64,000 nt of DNA from Methyloversatilis discipulorum (GTDB lineage: Bacteria > Pseudomonadota > Gammaproteobacteria > Burkholderiales > Rhodocyclaceae), in NCBI RefSeq assembly GCF_000527135.1, contig NZ_AZUP01000001.1, positions 62,001 to 126,000 of the forward strand. The letters run 5' to 3'. The translations under genes were made by a program, and so were the position numbers. Within the stretch, counting starts at the first letter, position 1. Each line of letters begins with the position of its first letter. Below the pieces are notes generated by a model. That model was not told where the DNA came from, made no database searches, and saw only the letters and a program-made list of their open reading frames with translations. Below, one piece after another: positions 25,985 through 37,049 of the stretch.

Positions 25985-27214
25985 TCAGGCCGAGCCCTCG
26001 AAGACGATGCGCCAGCGGCCGTTTTCCTTCTGCCAGTACTGCTGCTTGCGCATCACGTTGCTGAGATTATCGCTGCGGTAGTCCTGTTCGAAGGTGACAA
26101 CCACCAGGTGGTCCCGGCCGGGATTGCGGAAGGTGCTCAGATTGCGCACGCCGACCTTGATCCATTTCTTCGCCGCATTGACCTCGCGCTTGTTCTTCGC
26201 GAAGGCGTCGAAGTTCTTGCCGTCGGCGCTGAACTGAGGAGAGTAGTGCGACAGCAGGCGATCGGTGTCGCGGCTTTCCCAGTCGACGCGCCACTGTTCG
26301 AGCGCGCGGTTGAATTCGGCGCGCTCTGCCTGCCAGTCGTCCAGCGTCAGCCATTCGACCTGATCGCTGATCACCACCGGCACCGGCGCGCCCTGTACAT
26401 ATCCGTTCAGCGCCTGGAAATCCGGATTGGCCAGCACGACGCAGCCGTCCGAGGCACGCGGTGGCCGCGAGAAGGTGTCGGACGGCACGCCATGCAGCCA
26501 GATGCCGTGGCCGTTGCGCCCCTGCTTGCGGTCCCAGGCGTTCGGGTAGTTGATCGGCAATGCGCCCGCGCCATAGAAATCGGTCAGCTTCTCCGGCGGC
26601 AGGAAGCCGGTCACCTGATAGACGCCGAGCGGCGTCTTCTTGTCGCCCTCGCGCATTTTCTCGATGCCGAGGCGACCGTGCGACACATACCAGTCGGCGA
26701 CGAAGCGCGGCTTGCCGTCGACGTTCTCGTACAGGTAGAGGCGCGAACGTCGCGCATCGACCACCAGCGCGTGGCGCTGGTCCGCCGGCAGTTGCATCAG
26801 GTAGCGCGGTACGCGATCGACCGGCGGCTTGTCGCGGTAGGCGCGGATGCGCGCGATCGCCTCGTCGCGCAGGTCGGCCAGGCGCTCGGCCGGCGCATTC
26901 GGTGCGTTGCCTATCGTAGTCAGCGCGCTGGCACGGGCCATCAGCAGGTCACCGCGTATCAGGTGGGCGAGACGGAAATTCGGCCAGATGTGGAGCAGGG
27001 CATCGACCTGTTCCAGCGCGAGGTCGAGCCGTTTGCTTTCGATCTGGCGGAACACCTGTTCGAGCATCGGTTCGGGACCACTGTCGGAATAGCGGACAGC
27101 GTTGCCCGACTGGCCGGAGCCGATGGCCAGCGGCACGCACAGCGAGGACAGGAAAAGGGCGTTGCGCAGCACGCGTGTGAGCGCGCGGCTGCGGGCGACC
27201 GGGGTCGTGCTCAT
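25985..27214 (-). CDS. L,D-transpeptidase (YkuD domain) with C-terminal NTF2-like domain
   Basis: A 409-residue exported enzyme. After an N-terminal signal or anchor (about 10-33), a helical region (50-130) leads to a YkuD catalytic domain (about 147-290) with H241, S255, G257 and catalytic C258 (SDGCVVL). This family links peptidoglycan stems or attaches proteins. Residues about 300-409 form an NTF2-like domain (WRVDWESRDTDRLLSHYSPQF) resembling that of the adjacent TPR protein. ATG 27214 overlaps the stop of the upstream gene; a longer in-frame reading to 27427 only shadows it. Confidence 0.92.
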   Translation of the reverse strand: MSTTPVARSRALTRVLRNALFLSSLCVPLAIGSGQSGNAVRYSDSGPEPMLEQVFRQIESKRLDLALEQVDALLHIWPNFRLAHLIRGDLLMARASALTTIGNAPNAPAERLADLRDEAIARIRAYRDKPPVDRVPRYLMQLPADQRHALVVDARRSRLYLYENVDGKPRFVADWYVSHGRLGIEKMREGDKKTPLGVYQVTGFLPPEKLTDFYGAGALPINYPNAWDRKQGRNGHGIWLHGVPSDTFSRPPRASDGCVVLANPDFQALNGYVQGAPVPVVISDQVEWLTLDDWQAERAEFNRALEQWRVDWESRDTDRLLSHYSPQFSADGKNFDAFAKNKREVNAAKKWIKVGVRNLSTFRNPGRDHLVVVTFEQDYRSDNLSNVMRKQQYWQKENGRWRIVFEGSA

Positions 27215-28344
27215 CCGCCGACCCGCTCCTGCTGGATCAGCCAGCGGCCGTCGCGGCGCACCAGCGTCAGCGTCTTGGTCGTGCTGGTCTTCAGGCCGAC
27301 CGCCTTGTAATGCTGGCGGAAGGTGGCGTCGGCACGGTCGGCGGCGACGGACTTCACCTTCACGTTCTCGACACGCACCTCGATTGCGCCCGGCTTGGCG
27401 ATGCGCGAGCGGCGCTCCGCTTCCCACGCGCTGCGGGGTTTGCCGTCCGGTACCTTGAAGTCGGCGGCGTAGTAGCCGAGGTAGCTCTTCACGTCCTTGC
27501 GTGACCAGGCGGCTGCCCAGTCCTGCACGGTGCGGCTCAGTTCGGCAACAGGGGGTGTGGCAGCGGTCGGTGCGGCGGCCTTCGCCGGCGCTTCGGGCAC
27601 TGCGGCGGCCGGCGCTGGTGCGGATGCCGGTGCGGGTGTGGCCGCGGGCGGTTTCGGTGCTTCGGCGGGTTTCGCCGCCTCGGCTTGCTTCGGGGCGGCC
27701 GGAGCAGCCGGCGTGACCGGCACGGGCGGAGCAGTCGGCGCTGGCGTAGCGGTCGCCGTCGACGGCGCGGCTGCGATCGGTGCGATGGCGCGTGGCTTCT
27801 GATTGCCACGACTGCCGTTGCCGACCATTTCGCGGATCAGGTTCAGCTTGCTCTGCGCAGCCTTGTTCGACGAATCGAGCTGCAGCGCGCGGTCGTAGGC
27901 CTGCGTAGCCATTCGGGCGTAGATGTCGCCGAGGTTCTCGTGCGCCACCGCGTAGCTCGGATGGGTGCGGATCGCCATCTCAAGCGCGGTCTTGGCCTTG
28001 TCGTACTGCTTCTGCTGCGCGTACAGCACGGCCAGGTTGTTGTAGGGCTCCGGCAGTTCCGGATAGTCCTCGGTCAGCTTCTGGAATACCAAGGTCGCTT
28101 CCGGGATCTTGCCCAGTTCCGTCAGGATGAGGCCCTTGAAGAAACGGCCCTGCGGATCGCGCGGTCGCTGCGCAAGGTAGATGTCGATCTTTTCAAGCGC
28201 CTGTTGAGGCTGCTTCAGGCGCAAGAGCTGCTCCGCTTCCTGGATGCTGTCGGCGAAGACCGGTGAGACCGATGCGCACAGCATCATCAGGCCGGCGATC
28301 AGGCTGGAAACGAGGCGGGAGGCGGAGCGGTGCGTAAAGGCCAT
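27211..28344 (-). CDS. TPR protein with C-terminal NTF2-like domain
   Basis: A 377-residue exported protein: signal peptide (about 1-31), TPR repeats (about 32-160, for example AEQLLRLKQPQQALEKIDIY and PYNNLAVLYAQQKQYDKAKT), a long Ala/Pro-rich linker (about 175-255) that could span periplasm, and an NTF2-like domain (about 263-377: VQDWAAAWSRKDVKSYLGYY). The last domain is a paralogue of the tail of the overlapping L,D-transpeptidase. It probably scaffolds envelope remodelling with that enzyme. Confidence 0.88.
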   Translation of the reverse strand: MAFTHRSASRLVSSLIAGLMMLCASVSPVFADSIQEAEQLLRLKQPQQALEKIDIYLAQRPRDPQGRFFKGLILTELGKIPEATLVFQKLTEDYPELPEPYNNLAVLYAQQKQYDKAKTALEMAIRTHPSYAVAHENLGDIYARMATQAYDRALQLDSSNKAAQSKLNLIREMVGNGSRGNQKPRAIAPIAAAPSTATATPAPTAPPVPVTPAAPAAPKQAEAAKPAEAPKPPAATPAPASAPAPAAAVPEAPAKAAAPTAATPPVAELSRTVQDWAAAWSRKDVKSYLGYYAADFKVPDGKPRSAWEAERRSRIAKPGAIEVRVENVKVKSVAADRADATFRQHYKAVGLKTSTTKTLTLVRRDGRWLIQQERVGG

Positions 28345-28492
28345 GTGTTAGACTTTTTGGCGTGAATGCGTCGTTTGACAACCCCGGATCTTATCAAGAA
28401 GGCGTGCCGGCGTCCTGTCGTTGCGTCTGATTCGAGTACTTGCCCGCAGAGCGGGTCTTCCCCTTCGCAGCCCTCCCGATTTACGGCCAGCC

Positions 28493-29872
28493 ATGCTCAA
28501 GATTTACAACACCCTCACCCGCGAGAAGCAGGATTTCGTTCCGATCGAACCCGGCCGGGTGCGCATGTACGTGTGCGGCATGACGGTGTACGACTACTGT
28601 CACCTCGGCCACGCCCGCGTGATGGTGGTGTTCGACATGGTGACGCGCTGGCTGCGTGCGTCGGATTATCAGGTTTCCTACGTCCGCAACATCACCGACA
28701 TCGACGACAAGATCATCAAGAGGGCGGCCGAGAACGGCGAAACGATGCGCGCGCTGACCGACCGCTTCATCGCCGCGATGCACGAGGACGCCGACGCGCT
28801 GGGCGTGCTGCGCCCGGATCACGAGCCGCGCGCGACCGAATTCGTGCCGCAGATGCAGTCGCTGATCCAGCGTCTGGAGGCGAAGGGCCTGGCCTATCGC
28901 GCGGCCAGCGGCGACGTGAACTACAGCGTCCGCAAGTTCGACGGTTACGGCAAGCTGTCCGGCAAGTCGCTCGACGACCTGCGCGCCGGCGAACGCGTCG
29001 ATGTGATCGACGACAAGCAGGACCCGCTCGATTTCGTGCTGTGGAAGCACGCCAAGCCGGCCGAGCCGGCCGAAGCGAAGTGGGCGTCACCGTGGGGCGA
29101 TGGCCGCCCGGGCTGGCACATCGAGTGCTCTGCCATGAGTTCGCAGCTGCTCGGTGACCAGTTCGACATCCACGGCGGCGGCGCCGATCTGCAGTTCCCC
29201 CACCACGAGAACGAGATCGCCCAGAGCGAGGGCGCGCACGGCCACACCTTCGTCAATTACTGGATGCACAACGGCTTCGTCCGCGTCGACGACGAGAAGA
29301 TGTCGAAGTCGCTGGGCAACTTCTTCACCATCCGCGAGGTGCTGCAGAAGTACGACGCCGAGGTGGTGCGCTTCTTCATCCTGCGCGCCCATTACCGCAG
29401 CCCGCTCAATTATTCCGACGCCCATCTCGACGACGCGCGCGGCGCACTGACCCGACTTTATACGACACTGAAGAACGTGCCGCCCGCCAGCCGTGCGCCG
29501 GACTGGTCGACGCCGGCCGGCAGCCGCTTCCGCGCCGCGATGGACGACGACTTCAACACGCCGGAAGCGATGGCGGTGCTGTTCGACCTGTCGGCCGAAG
29601 CCAACCGCAGCGGTGACGCCGCGGTGGCGGGCGAACTGCGCGCGCTGGCCGGTGTGCTCGGTCTGCTGGAACGTTCTCCGGAAGACTTCCTCAAAGGCCG
29701 TGCACAGGCTGGCGGTCTGGATGACGCGCAGATCGAGGCATTGATCGCGCAGCGAGTGGCCGCCAAGAAGGCGCGCGACTTCGCGACCGCCGACCGCGTG
29801 CGTGACGAACTGAAGCTGCAGGGCGTCATTCTCGAAGATTCGGCCGCTGGAACGACCTGGCGGCGTGCGTAA
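28493..29872 (+). CDS. cysS: Cysteinyl-tRNA synthetase
   Basis: A 459-residue class I synthetase that charges tRNA-Cys. Motifs: the HIGH-type HLGHARV after MTVYDYC, the [10 protein letters not shown] zinc region, [10 protein letters not shown], and KMSKSLGNF. The length is typical. ATG 28493 is chosen because the family starts MLKIYNTL. It is divergent from the TPR gene. Confidence 0.98.
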   Translation: MLKIYNTLTREKQDFVPIEPGRVRMYVCGMTVYDYCHLGHARVMVVFDMVTRWLRASDYQVSYVRNITDIDDKIIKRAAENGETMRALTDRFIAAMHEDADALGVLRPDHEPRATEFVPQMQSLIQRLEAKGLAYRAASGDVNYSVRKFDGYGKLSGKSLDDLRAGERVDVIDDKQDPLDFVLWKHAKPAEPAEAKWASPWGDGRPGWHIECSAMSSQLLGDQFDIHGGGADLQFPHHENEIAQSEGAHGHTFVNYWMHNGFVRVDDEKMSKSLGNFFTIREVLQKYDAEVVRFFILRAHYRSPLNYSDAHLDDARGALTRLYTTLKNVPPASRAPDWSTPAGSRFRAAMDDDFNTPEAMAVLFDLSAEANRSGDAAVAGELRALAGVLGLLERSPEDFLKGRAQAGGLDDAQIEALIAQRVAAKKARDFATADRVRDELKLQGVILEDSAAGTTWRRA

Positions 29873-29893
29873 CATGGAGTTTTGCAGTCGGGC

Positions 29894-30622
29894 ATGCGTG
29901 CGATCACGATCAAATCGGCGTGGAACGGCCACAGTGACTGCGAAGGCTGCAGCATCCGCCAGTCGGTGTTGTTCGCCGACCTGGTGGAGGCCGATTTCGC
30001 CCTGCTGCACGAGCAGATAGACGACCTGGACTACCCGTCCAGCGCCGTCATCTACCACGCCGGTGCTCACGGCGACTGGCTGTTCACGCTGCGTGCCGGC
30101 GCCATTAAGCTGGTGCGCTACAGCAATGACGGCAACCAGCGCATCCTGCGCGTGCTGCGGCCGGGCGACGTGTGCGGTCTCGAAGCGCTGGTGCGTCCCG
30201 GCTACGATCACACTGCCATCACGCTGGCGCCGACCAAGATCTGCCGCATCCCGCGCGCGCTGATCGAACGTCTGAATCGGGAAACGCCGCGGCTGCAGAA
30301 GCCGCTGTTCGAGCACTGGTACGCCGCACTGGCCGAAGCCGACGCCTGGCTGGCCGAACTCGCCGCCGGCCACGCCGACGTGAAGACACGGGTGGCGCGC
30401 TTGCTGCTGCGACTGCGCACCGACGAGGCGCCCGGCCGGGCGATCCGGCTCAGCCTGGAAGACATCGGCGCCATCCTCGGCGTCGCCCCGGAATCGGCCA
30501 GTCGTGCACTCGGCTTGCTGCGCCGCAGCAACCTGCTTTCCGACGCCGACAGCCGCTACCACTGGCGCATCGACGCTTCAGGTCTCGCCGCGCTTCTTGC
30601 GGCGCACGATCAAGAAAACTGA
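29894..30622 (+). CDS. FNR/CRP-family transcription regulator with incomplete cluster ligands
   Basis: A 242-residue regulator with a cyclic-nucleotide-type sensor domain and a C-terminal winged helix. The HTH (LSLEDIGAILGVAPESASRA) keeps the E-x-x-S-R contacts of FNR. Cysteines C16 and C19 align with FNR C20 and C23 (CEGCSIRQ against CQDCSISQ), and C117 in KICRIP aligns with FNR C122. The position of FNR C29 is V25, so only three of four [4Fe-4S] ligands remain; C94 is extra. It may bind a cluster differently or sense redox through thiols. It lies between cysS and pckG. Confidence 0.85.
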   Translation: MRAITIKSAWNGHSDCEGCSIRQSVLFADLVEADFALLHEQIDDLDYPSSAVIYHAGAHGDWLFTLRAGAIKLVRYSNDGNQRILRVLRPGDVCGLEALVRPGYDHTAITLAPTKICRIPRALIERLNRETPRLQKPLFEHWYAALAEADAWLAELAAGHADVKTRVARLLLRLRTDEAPGRAIRLSLEDIGAILGVAPESASRALGLLRRSNLLSDADSRYHWRIDASGLAALLAAHDQEN

Positions 30623-30839
30623 TCCAGCGTTGCCGAATGCAATGCCTTTTTCGGGCAGGACCGGCTTCGTCCGAACAATTCGCATCATTCGTGACTCTTA
30701 TAGCAGACATAAGACCGCGTTATGGTTAAAGTGCGACCTCCGTGAGGATGACCGCAGGCGCAGTCGGCGGTCAGCAGGGTCCGACGCATACACCTACCCG
30801 GTGGATGCCGAGTCTGTTTCAACCGTCGAACCGGGACGG

Positions 30840-30857
30840 CAACGGTTACCACCGTTG
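30840..30857. repeat. Inverted repeat upstream of pckG
   Basis: Perfect arms CAACGGT and ACCGTTG around TACC, 33 bp before the pckG start. It could be an operator or a leader hairpin; it does not resemble an FNR box. Confidence 0.45.
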
Positions 30858-30889
30858 TCCGATTCCGGTGGATTTTGGAGAGCGTCGCA

Positions 30890-32758
<1,869 letters not shown>

Positions 32759-32783
32759 CAGGCCGTTCTCTTGCTCGAAACGG

Positions 32784-32813
32784 AAAAGGCCCGCGCTGTG
32801 CGCGGGCCTTTTT
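32784..32813 (+). terminator. Terminator after pckG
   Basis: A 13-bp stem AAAAGGCCCGCGC / GCGCGGGCCTTTT with TGT loop, ending in a T run. Confidence 0.94.
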
Positions 32814-32870
32814 CATTTGTCTGTCCGTCGGGCTTGACCAAGTTGCAGCGGATCGCCTACCCTCGAAAAA

Positions 32871-33062
32871 GTTCAGGTGCCCCGCGCGTCCTTCTTCGCG
32901 CAGGGTGAAACGGGAAGTCGGTGCGCAGACCACGAACGGTCTGTCATTCCGACGCTGCCCCCGCAACGGTAGGCGAGTCGTAGCGCCCCACACAGCCACT
33001 GTGCCCATGCACGGGAAGGCGGAGCGCATATTTCCCTCGCAAGCCCGGAGACCGGCCTGGAC
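32871..33062 (+). ncRNA. Cobalamin riboswitch
   Basis: The region shows the conserved parts of the adenosylcobalamin riboswitch in order: P1 strand CAGGTGCC (from 32874), GGGTGAAACGGGAAGTCGGT, then GCTGCCCCCGCAACGGTA, the CCACTGTG and CACGGGAAGGCGG segment, and the B12 box AAGCCCGGAGACCGGCC with the closing CCTG of P1 (33056-33059). It would lower expression of the downstream operon when cobalamin is plentiful. Confidence 0.95.
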
Positions 33063-33247
33063 GGGAGCATTCCGCTCCTTCAAGACCGATGGTTACGGTG
33101 GGTGACCGCGGGACGCATGCGTTCGTCCGCCTGCATCCGGTTCATGCCGGACGCATCGACTTCACCTGTGTTCTCCGCGCTGCCTGTCCGCATTCCATCG
33201 GATTTTCCATCTGCCGGCGGGGGTTGCTGGCGATTGCGGAGATTCGC
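33063..33247 (+). promoter_or_regulatory. Leader between the B12 riboswitch and the first gene
   Basis: No gene is visible. Two small hairpins occur (GGAGC/GCTCC at 33064-33078; CGTCCG/CGGACG at 33124-33153), neither with a U-tract. The switch therefore may act on translation or through Rho; the sequence does not decide. Confidence 0.45.
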
Positions 33248-34042
33248 ATGCGTAACGTATTGACTTCACTTCTCGGACTGGCGCTTGCCAGCGCCGCCCA
33301 GGCCGGGCCTTTCGCACCGGCTGCCGGGCAAGCCGGCTCTACCGCCATTCACAAGGACGACGCGTCCATCGTGCAGTGGGCCACTGGCTGGCAGGACTAC
33401 CGTCCGAACGAGGCTGCCGGTGCCGTCGCCACGACCTGGCGTACGCCCGAAAAAGCGCTGGGCGAGGCGGTCGGCGATTCCTACGACATCGTGTCGCTGG
33501 GCAACGGTGGCACCATCACGCTGACTTTCGACGGCTACATTGTCGACGGCGAAGGCGCGGATTTCGCGGTGTTCGAGAACAGTTTCAGCGCCACTTTCCT
33601 GGAACTGGCCTTCGTCGAAGTGTCGTCGAATGGCACGGATTTCTTCCGTTTCCCGGTCTATTCGTTCACGCCATCCGCCGTGAATGCTTTCGGTTCGGTC
33701 GATCCGACCAATATCGACGGTTTCGCCGGCAAGTATCAGCAGGGCTGGGGCACGCCCTTCGATCTGGCGCTGCTGGCAGGTACCGACGGACTGGACATCG
33801 ATCGCGTCACGCATGTGCGACTGGTCGATGTGGTGGGCAACGGGACCGAGTTCGACGATTTCCCGCTCGCCTACGGCGGTCCGAACCGGATTTACGACCC
33901 CTACAACACGACCGGCAGCCAGGGTTTCGACCTCGATGCGATCGGTGTCATGAACTTCGCCGCTGCGGTGCCCGAGCCGTCGCAGATCGCACTGTTCGCC
34001 GCAGGCCTGGGCCTGATCGCACTGCGTCGCCGCCGCGCCTGA
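33248..34042 (+). CDS. PEP-CTERM surface protein of a B12-riboswitch operon
   Basis: A 264-residue exported protein: signal peptide (1-19), a beta-rich body with [40 protein letters not shown] and [11 protein letters not shown], and a PEP-CTERM tail ([13 protein letters not shown], then RRRRA). Similar [16 protein letters not shown] proteins occur, as far as I recall, beside B12 transport genes in Bacteroidetes, usually as lipoproteins. It starts 185 bp after the cobalamin riboswitch with GGAG at 7 nt. A role in holding cobalamin at the cell surface is inferred from the operon, not shown. Confidence 0.85.
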   Translation: MRNVLTSLLGLALASAAQAGPFAPAAGQAGSTAIHKDDASIVQWATGWQDYRPNEAAGAVATTWRTPEKALGEAVGDSYDIVSLGNGGTITLTFDGYIVDGEGADFAVFENSFSATFLELAFVEVSSNGTDFFRFPVYSFTPSAVNAFGSVDPTNIDGFAGKYQQGWGTPFDLALLAGTDGLDIDRVTHVRLVDVVGNGTEFDDFPLAYGGPNRIYDPYNTTGSQGFDLDAIGVMNFAAAVPEPSQIALFAAGLGLIALRRRRA

Positions 34043-34103
34043 GCCGAACGCTTACCTTCAACCATGGGCTGCGCGCGGCGCGGCTACCGACAGGACATTG
34101 CTT

Positions 34104-34889
34104 ATGAAGACCTCTTCACTCCGTACCCTGCTTGCCGTCGCTCTGGCGACGCTGGCCGGACAGGTCGCCGCGGCGACCGTCACTTTCGAAGATCTGGCAC
34201 TGACACCCGAAAGCCACTTCTTTCCTGAAACGACCACGACCTTCGGCAGCGGCGGGGCGACCTTCAACCACGACTACACCGAGTGGTTTCCCGGCTGCTG
34301 CCATTCCGGTTGGGTGTATTCGAACCGGACCGACACCACCACGGCCGGTCACCTGAATCAGCACAGCGCATTCACCGGTATGGGTGCGAATGGTTCGTCC
34401 AACTACGCCATCGCCTACTTCGGCGCACCGGTTGTCGAGTTCGGTACCGCTGTGCAGGTGGGCAGCGCATCGTTCACCAACACGACCTATGCGGCGCTGT
34501 CCATGCTGAATGGCGACAGCTTTGCCAAGAAGTTCGGCGGAGCGAGCGGCAACGATGCGGACTGGTTCAAGCTCACCGTGATCGGTTGGGACAATTCGGC
34601 GCAGACCGGCGCGGTCGACATCTATCTCGCCGACTTCCGCTTCGAAGACAACAGTCAGGACTACATCCTGGATAGCTGGACGCAGTTCGACCTGAGCGCA
34701 CTGGGTACGGTTACCCGCCTTGAATTCGCCATCGATTCAAGCGATTCCGGTGCCTGGGGCATCAATACGCCGGCCTATTTCGCGATGGACAACCTGAACG
34801 TGACCGCCGTCCCGGAACCGGGTCAAGCCGCCATGCTGCTGGCCGGTCTGGCGCTGCTGGGCGCCGCTGCGCGCCGTCGCCTCGGCTGA
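34104..34889 (+). CDS. DUF4465-like PEP-CTERM surface protein
   Basis: A 261-residue exported protein with a signal peptide (1-23), a DUF4465-type domain (TVTFEDLALTPESHFFPE, TGMGANGSSNYAIAYFG, AKKFGGASGNDADWFKLTV, IYLADFRFEDNSQDYI, WGINTPAYFAMDNL) and a PEP-CTERM tail (VPEPGQAAMLLAG, RRR). DUF4465 proteins are frequent in Bacteroidetes near TonB receptors. It lies second in the B12-riboswitch operon, and its stop is 1 bp before the TonB receptor start. Cobalamin binding is a hypothesis. ATG 34104 has CAGGA upstream. Confidence 0.87.
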   Translation: MKTSSLRTLLAVALATLAGQVAAATVTFEDLALTPESHFFPETTTTFGSGGATFNHDYTEWFPGCCHSGWVYSNRTDTTTAGHLNQHSAFTGMGANGSSNYAIAYFGAPVVEFGTAVQVGSASFTNTTYAALSMLNGDSFAKKFGGASGNDADWFKLTVIGWDNSAQTGAVDIYLADFRFEDNSQDYILDSWTQFDLSALGTVTRLEFAIDSSDSGAWGINTPAYFAMDNLNVTAVPEPGQAAMLLAGLALLGAAARRRLG

Positions 34890-34890
34890 C

Positions 34891-36975
34891 GTGTCGCACG
34901 CTGTCCGCGCGCGCCGCCTCGCCCGGCGAGGTGGCGCGTATTTTTTTGCGGTGCTGGCGCTGCCCGTGGCGAGCATGGCTCGTGCGCAGGCCGACGACCG
35001 GGCCTACGAACTGTCGCCGGTCGAGGTGCGTGCGCGCTTCACGGGCAACCTGCCGACCGACGGCCACAGCACTTCGGTCATCGAGGCCGAAGATATCGAG
35101 CGCTCGGCTGCCACGTCCTTGCCCGAACTGATCGCGCGCGAAGCCAACGTCAATCTGCAGAGCTTGTCCGGCACCGAAAAATGGACTTCGCTGGATATCC
35201 GCGGCATGGGTGAGACGGCATCGAGCAATGTGGTCGTCCTGGTCGACGGCGTCAGGCTGAATGAACTGGACCTGTCCGGCTCTGACCTGTCGGGCCTGAA
35301 CCTGTCGCGCATCGAACGCATCCGCATCGTGCGCGGTGGCGGAGCGGTCCGCGTCGGCGACGGCGCGGTCGGCGGCGTTATCGACATCGTCACGCGTGCA
35401 CCGGCGCCCGGTACCGTGTCCGGATCCTTGCGCGCCGAGGCGGGAGCCTATGGCACGCGCAAGTACACCGGTTCGGTCGCCGCTGGCGCTGGCCCGTTAA
35501 GCCTTCAGCTCACCGCAGGACGGTCGGACACCGATGGTTTCCGCCGCAACGGCTATCTGTATTCGCGCGACGGCTCGGCCGAATTGCGCTTTTCGCCGGA
35601 TGCCCGCTTCAGTGCCTGGGTGCGCGTCGTTCGCCATGTCGACGAATACGGCCTGCCCGGGGGGTTGCCCGCTTCCGTGCTGTCGCAGGGCGAGGCGGCG
35701 CGCCGCGCCGCAGCCAGCCTGCTGAACGGCGGCACGACCGACGATTCGCGCTATATGGCGGGGGCCGACATCGATGCCGGTCCCTTTGGCGTGACGCGGG
35801 TGCAGGCCAGCAGCCGGCTGCGCGAAAACCCCTTCATCATCGGCTGCGTTTCGGCCGGTTGCGATGAGGCACCGATCCGCTCTTCGCGGCATGCGCTGCA
35901 GATCGATCATGAGATCGATCTGCCGTCGGCACTCGGTGCGCGACCGCATCAGCTCGGCTTCGGCCTGAATAGCTGGAACGGCGACTACCAGCGCCATACC
36001 GGATCACCCACGGCCATCGGTACCACCCGGCACTCCGGCGACATTCACAGCCATGGCGGCTATGCGGATGCCAGGCTGGCGCTGGGCGAGCGCTGGACAC
36101 TCAATCTGGGGGCACGTATCGACCGCTTCCGGTCGGATCGCGATACCGAGGTGCTCAGCCTGCCGACCGTCGTCATCCCGGTACCGCCCTTTGTCGCGCC
36201 ATGTACCACCTGTGCGCCGTTCTGGGCGGCGAGTGCCGCGCCGTCGCGGGGCACATGGCGCAATCACGCGCGTGAAATCGGCCTGTCCTGGGACGCAACG
36301 CCAACGCTGTCTATCCATGCCAGCGCAAGCAGCCATTTCCGCAGTCCCAATATTGACGAACTGGCGCAGGCGTCGGCCGACATCCGGCCTCAGAGCGGCC
36401 GCACGGAAGAAGCGGGCATGCGCTACCGGCCGGTTGCCGGCGCCGAACTGGCGCTGTCGGTCTTCCGGATAAGGATCGACGACGAAATCTTCTTCGGCAG
36501 GGACGCCTTCGGCGTCAGCAACAACACCAATTTTCCGTTGCCGACCGAACGCCGTGGCTTCGAGTTCCAGTCGCGCTGGCCGCTGACGTCGGTGCTGCGC
36601 GCCGCTTTCAATTTCGGCTATGTGCAGCCGAAAGCGGACGATTTCGATGGCGACCTGCCCGGTGTGCCGCGGCGCAACGCCAGCCTGCGACTGGACTGGC
36701 AGGTGCTCGAACGGGTCGATGCCACGCTGGCGGCGCGCTATGTGTCGAGCGTGCGCGACAACAACGCCTTCGACGATCCGAATCCGCGCCCGCGACTTGC
36801 CGCCTACACGGTGGTCGACGCCGGCATGCGCTGGCGGCCGCATGGCGAGGCATTGTCGATGAGCCTGTCGGTGAACAATCTGTTCGACCGGGCTTACGCG
36901 ACGCGGCAGTACAGCGGGGACGTGTACCCGATGCCGGGACGGCATGTCATGGTGGCCGCCAGCATGACTTTCTGA
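34891..36975 (+). CDS. TonB-dependent outer-membrane receptor, probably for cobalamin
   Basis: A 694-residue receptor: signal peptide (about 1-33), plug domain (about 42-165 with [55 protein letters not shown]), and a 22-strand-type barrel with the C-terminal [20 protein letters not shown] and terminal aromatic Phe. Substrate cannot be read from the sequence, but the riboswitch points to cobalamin (BtuB role). It starts with GTG 34891, 1 nt after the previous stop, so its translation is probably coupled. A later ATG would remove the signal peptide. Confidence 0.9.
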   Translation: MSHAVRARRLARRGGAYFFAVLALPVASMARAQADDRAYELSPVEVRARFTGNLPTDGHSTSVIEAEDIERSAATSLPELIAREANVNLQSLSGTEKWTSLDIRGMGETASSNVVVLVDGVRLNELDLSGSDLSGLNLSRIERIRIVRGGGAVRVGDGAVGGVIDIVTRAPAPGTVSGSLRAEAGAYGTRKYTGSVAAGAGPLSLQLTAGRSDTDGFRRNGYLYSRDGSAELRFSPDARFSAWVRVVRHVDEYGLPGGLPASVLSQGEAARRAAASLLNGGTTDDSRYMAGADIDAGPFGVTRVQASSRLRENPFIIGCVSAGCDEAPIRSSRHALQIDHEIDLPSALGARPHQLGFGLNSWNGDYQRHTGSPTAIGTTRHSGDIHSHGGYADARLALGERWTLNLGARIDRFRSDRDTEVLSLPTVVIPVPPFVAPCTTCAPFWAASAAPSRGTWRNHAREIGLSWDATPTLSIHASASSHFRSPNIDELAQASADIRPQSGRTEEAGMRYRPVAGAELALSVFRIRIDDEIFFGRDAFGVSNNTNFPLPTERRGFEFQSRWPLTSVLRAAFNFGYVQPKADDFDGDLPGVPRRNASLRLDWQVLERVDATLAARYVSSVRDNNAFDDPNPRPRLAAYTVVDAGMRWRPHGEALSMSLSVNNLFDRAYATRQYSGDVYPMPGRHVMVAASMTF

Positions 36976-36997
36976 CTACGGTCGCCAGCGCCGAGAA

Positions 36998-37027
36998 CGA
37001 CAAAGCCCGCACAAGCGGGCTTTGTCG
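36998..37027. terminator. Bidirectional terminator between the TonB receptor and dnaJ
   Basis: A 13-bp perfect stem CGACAAAGCCCGC / GCGGGCTTTGTCG with ACAA loop between convergent genes. Confidence 0.85.
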
Positions 37028-37049
37028 TGTCCGGCGTGCTCAAGGCCGA

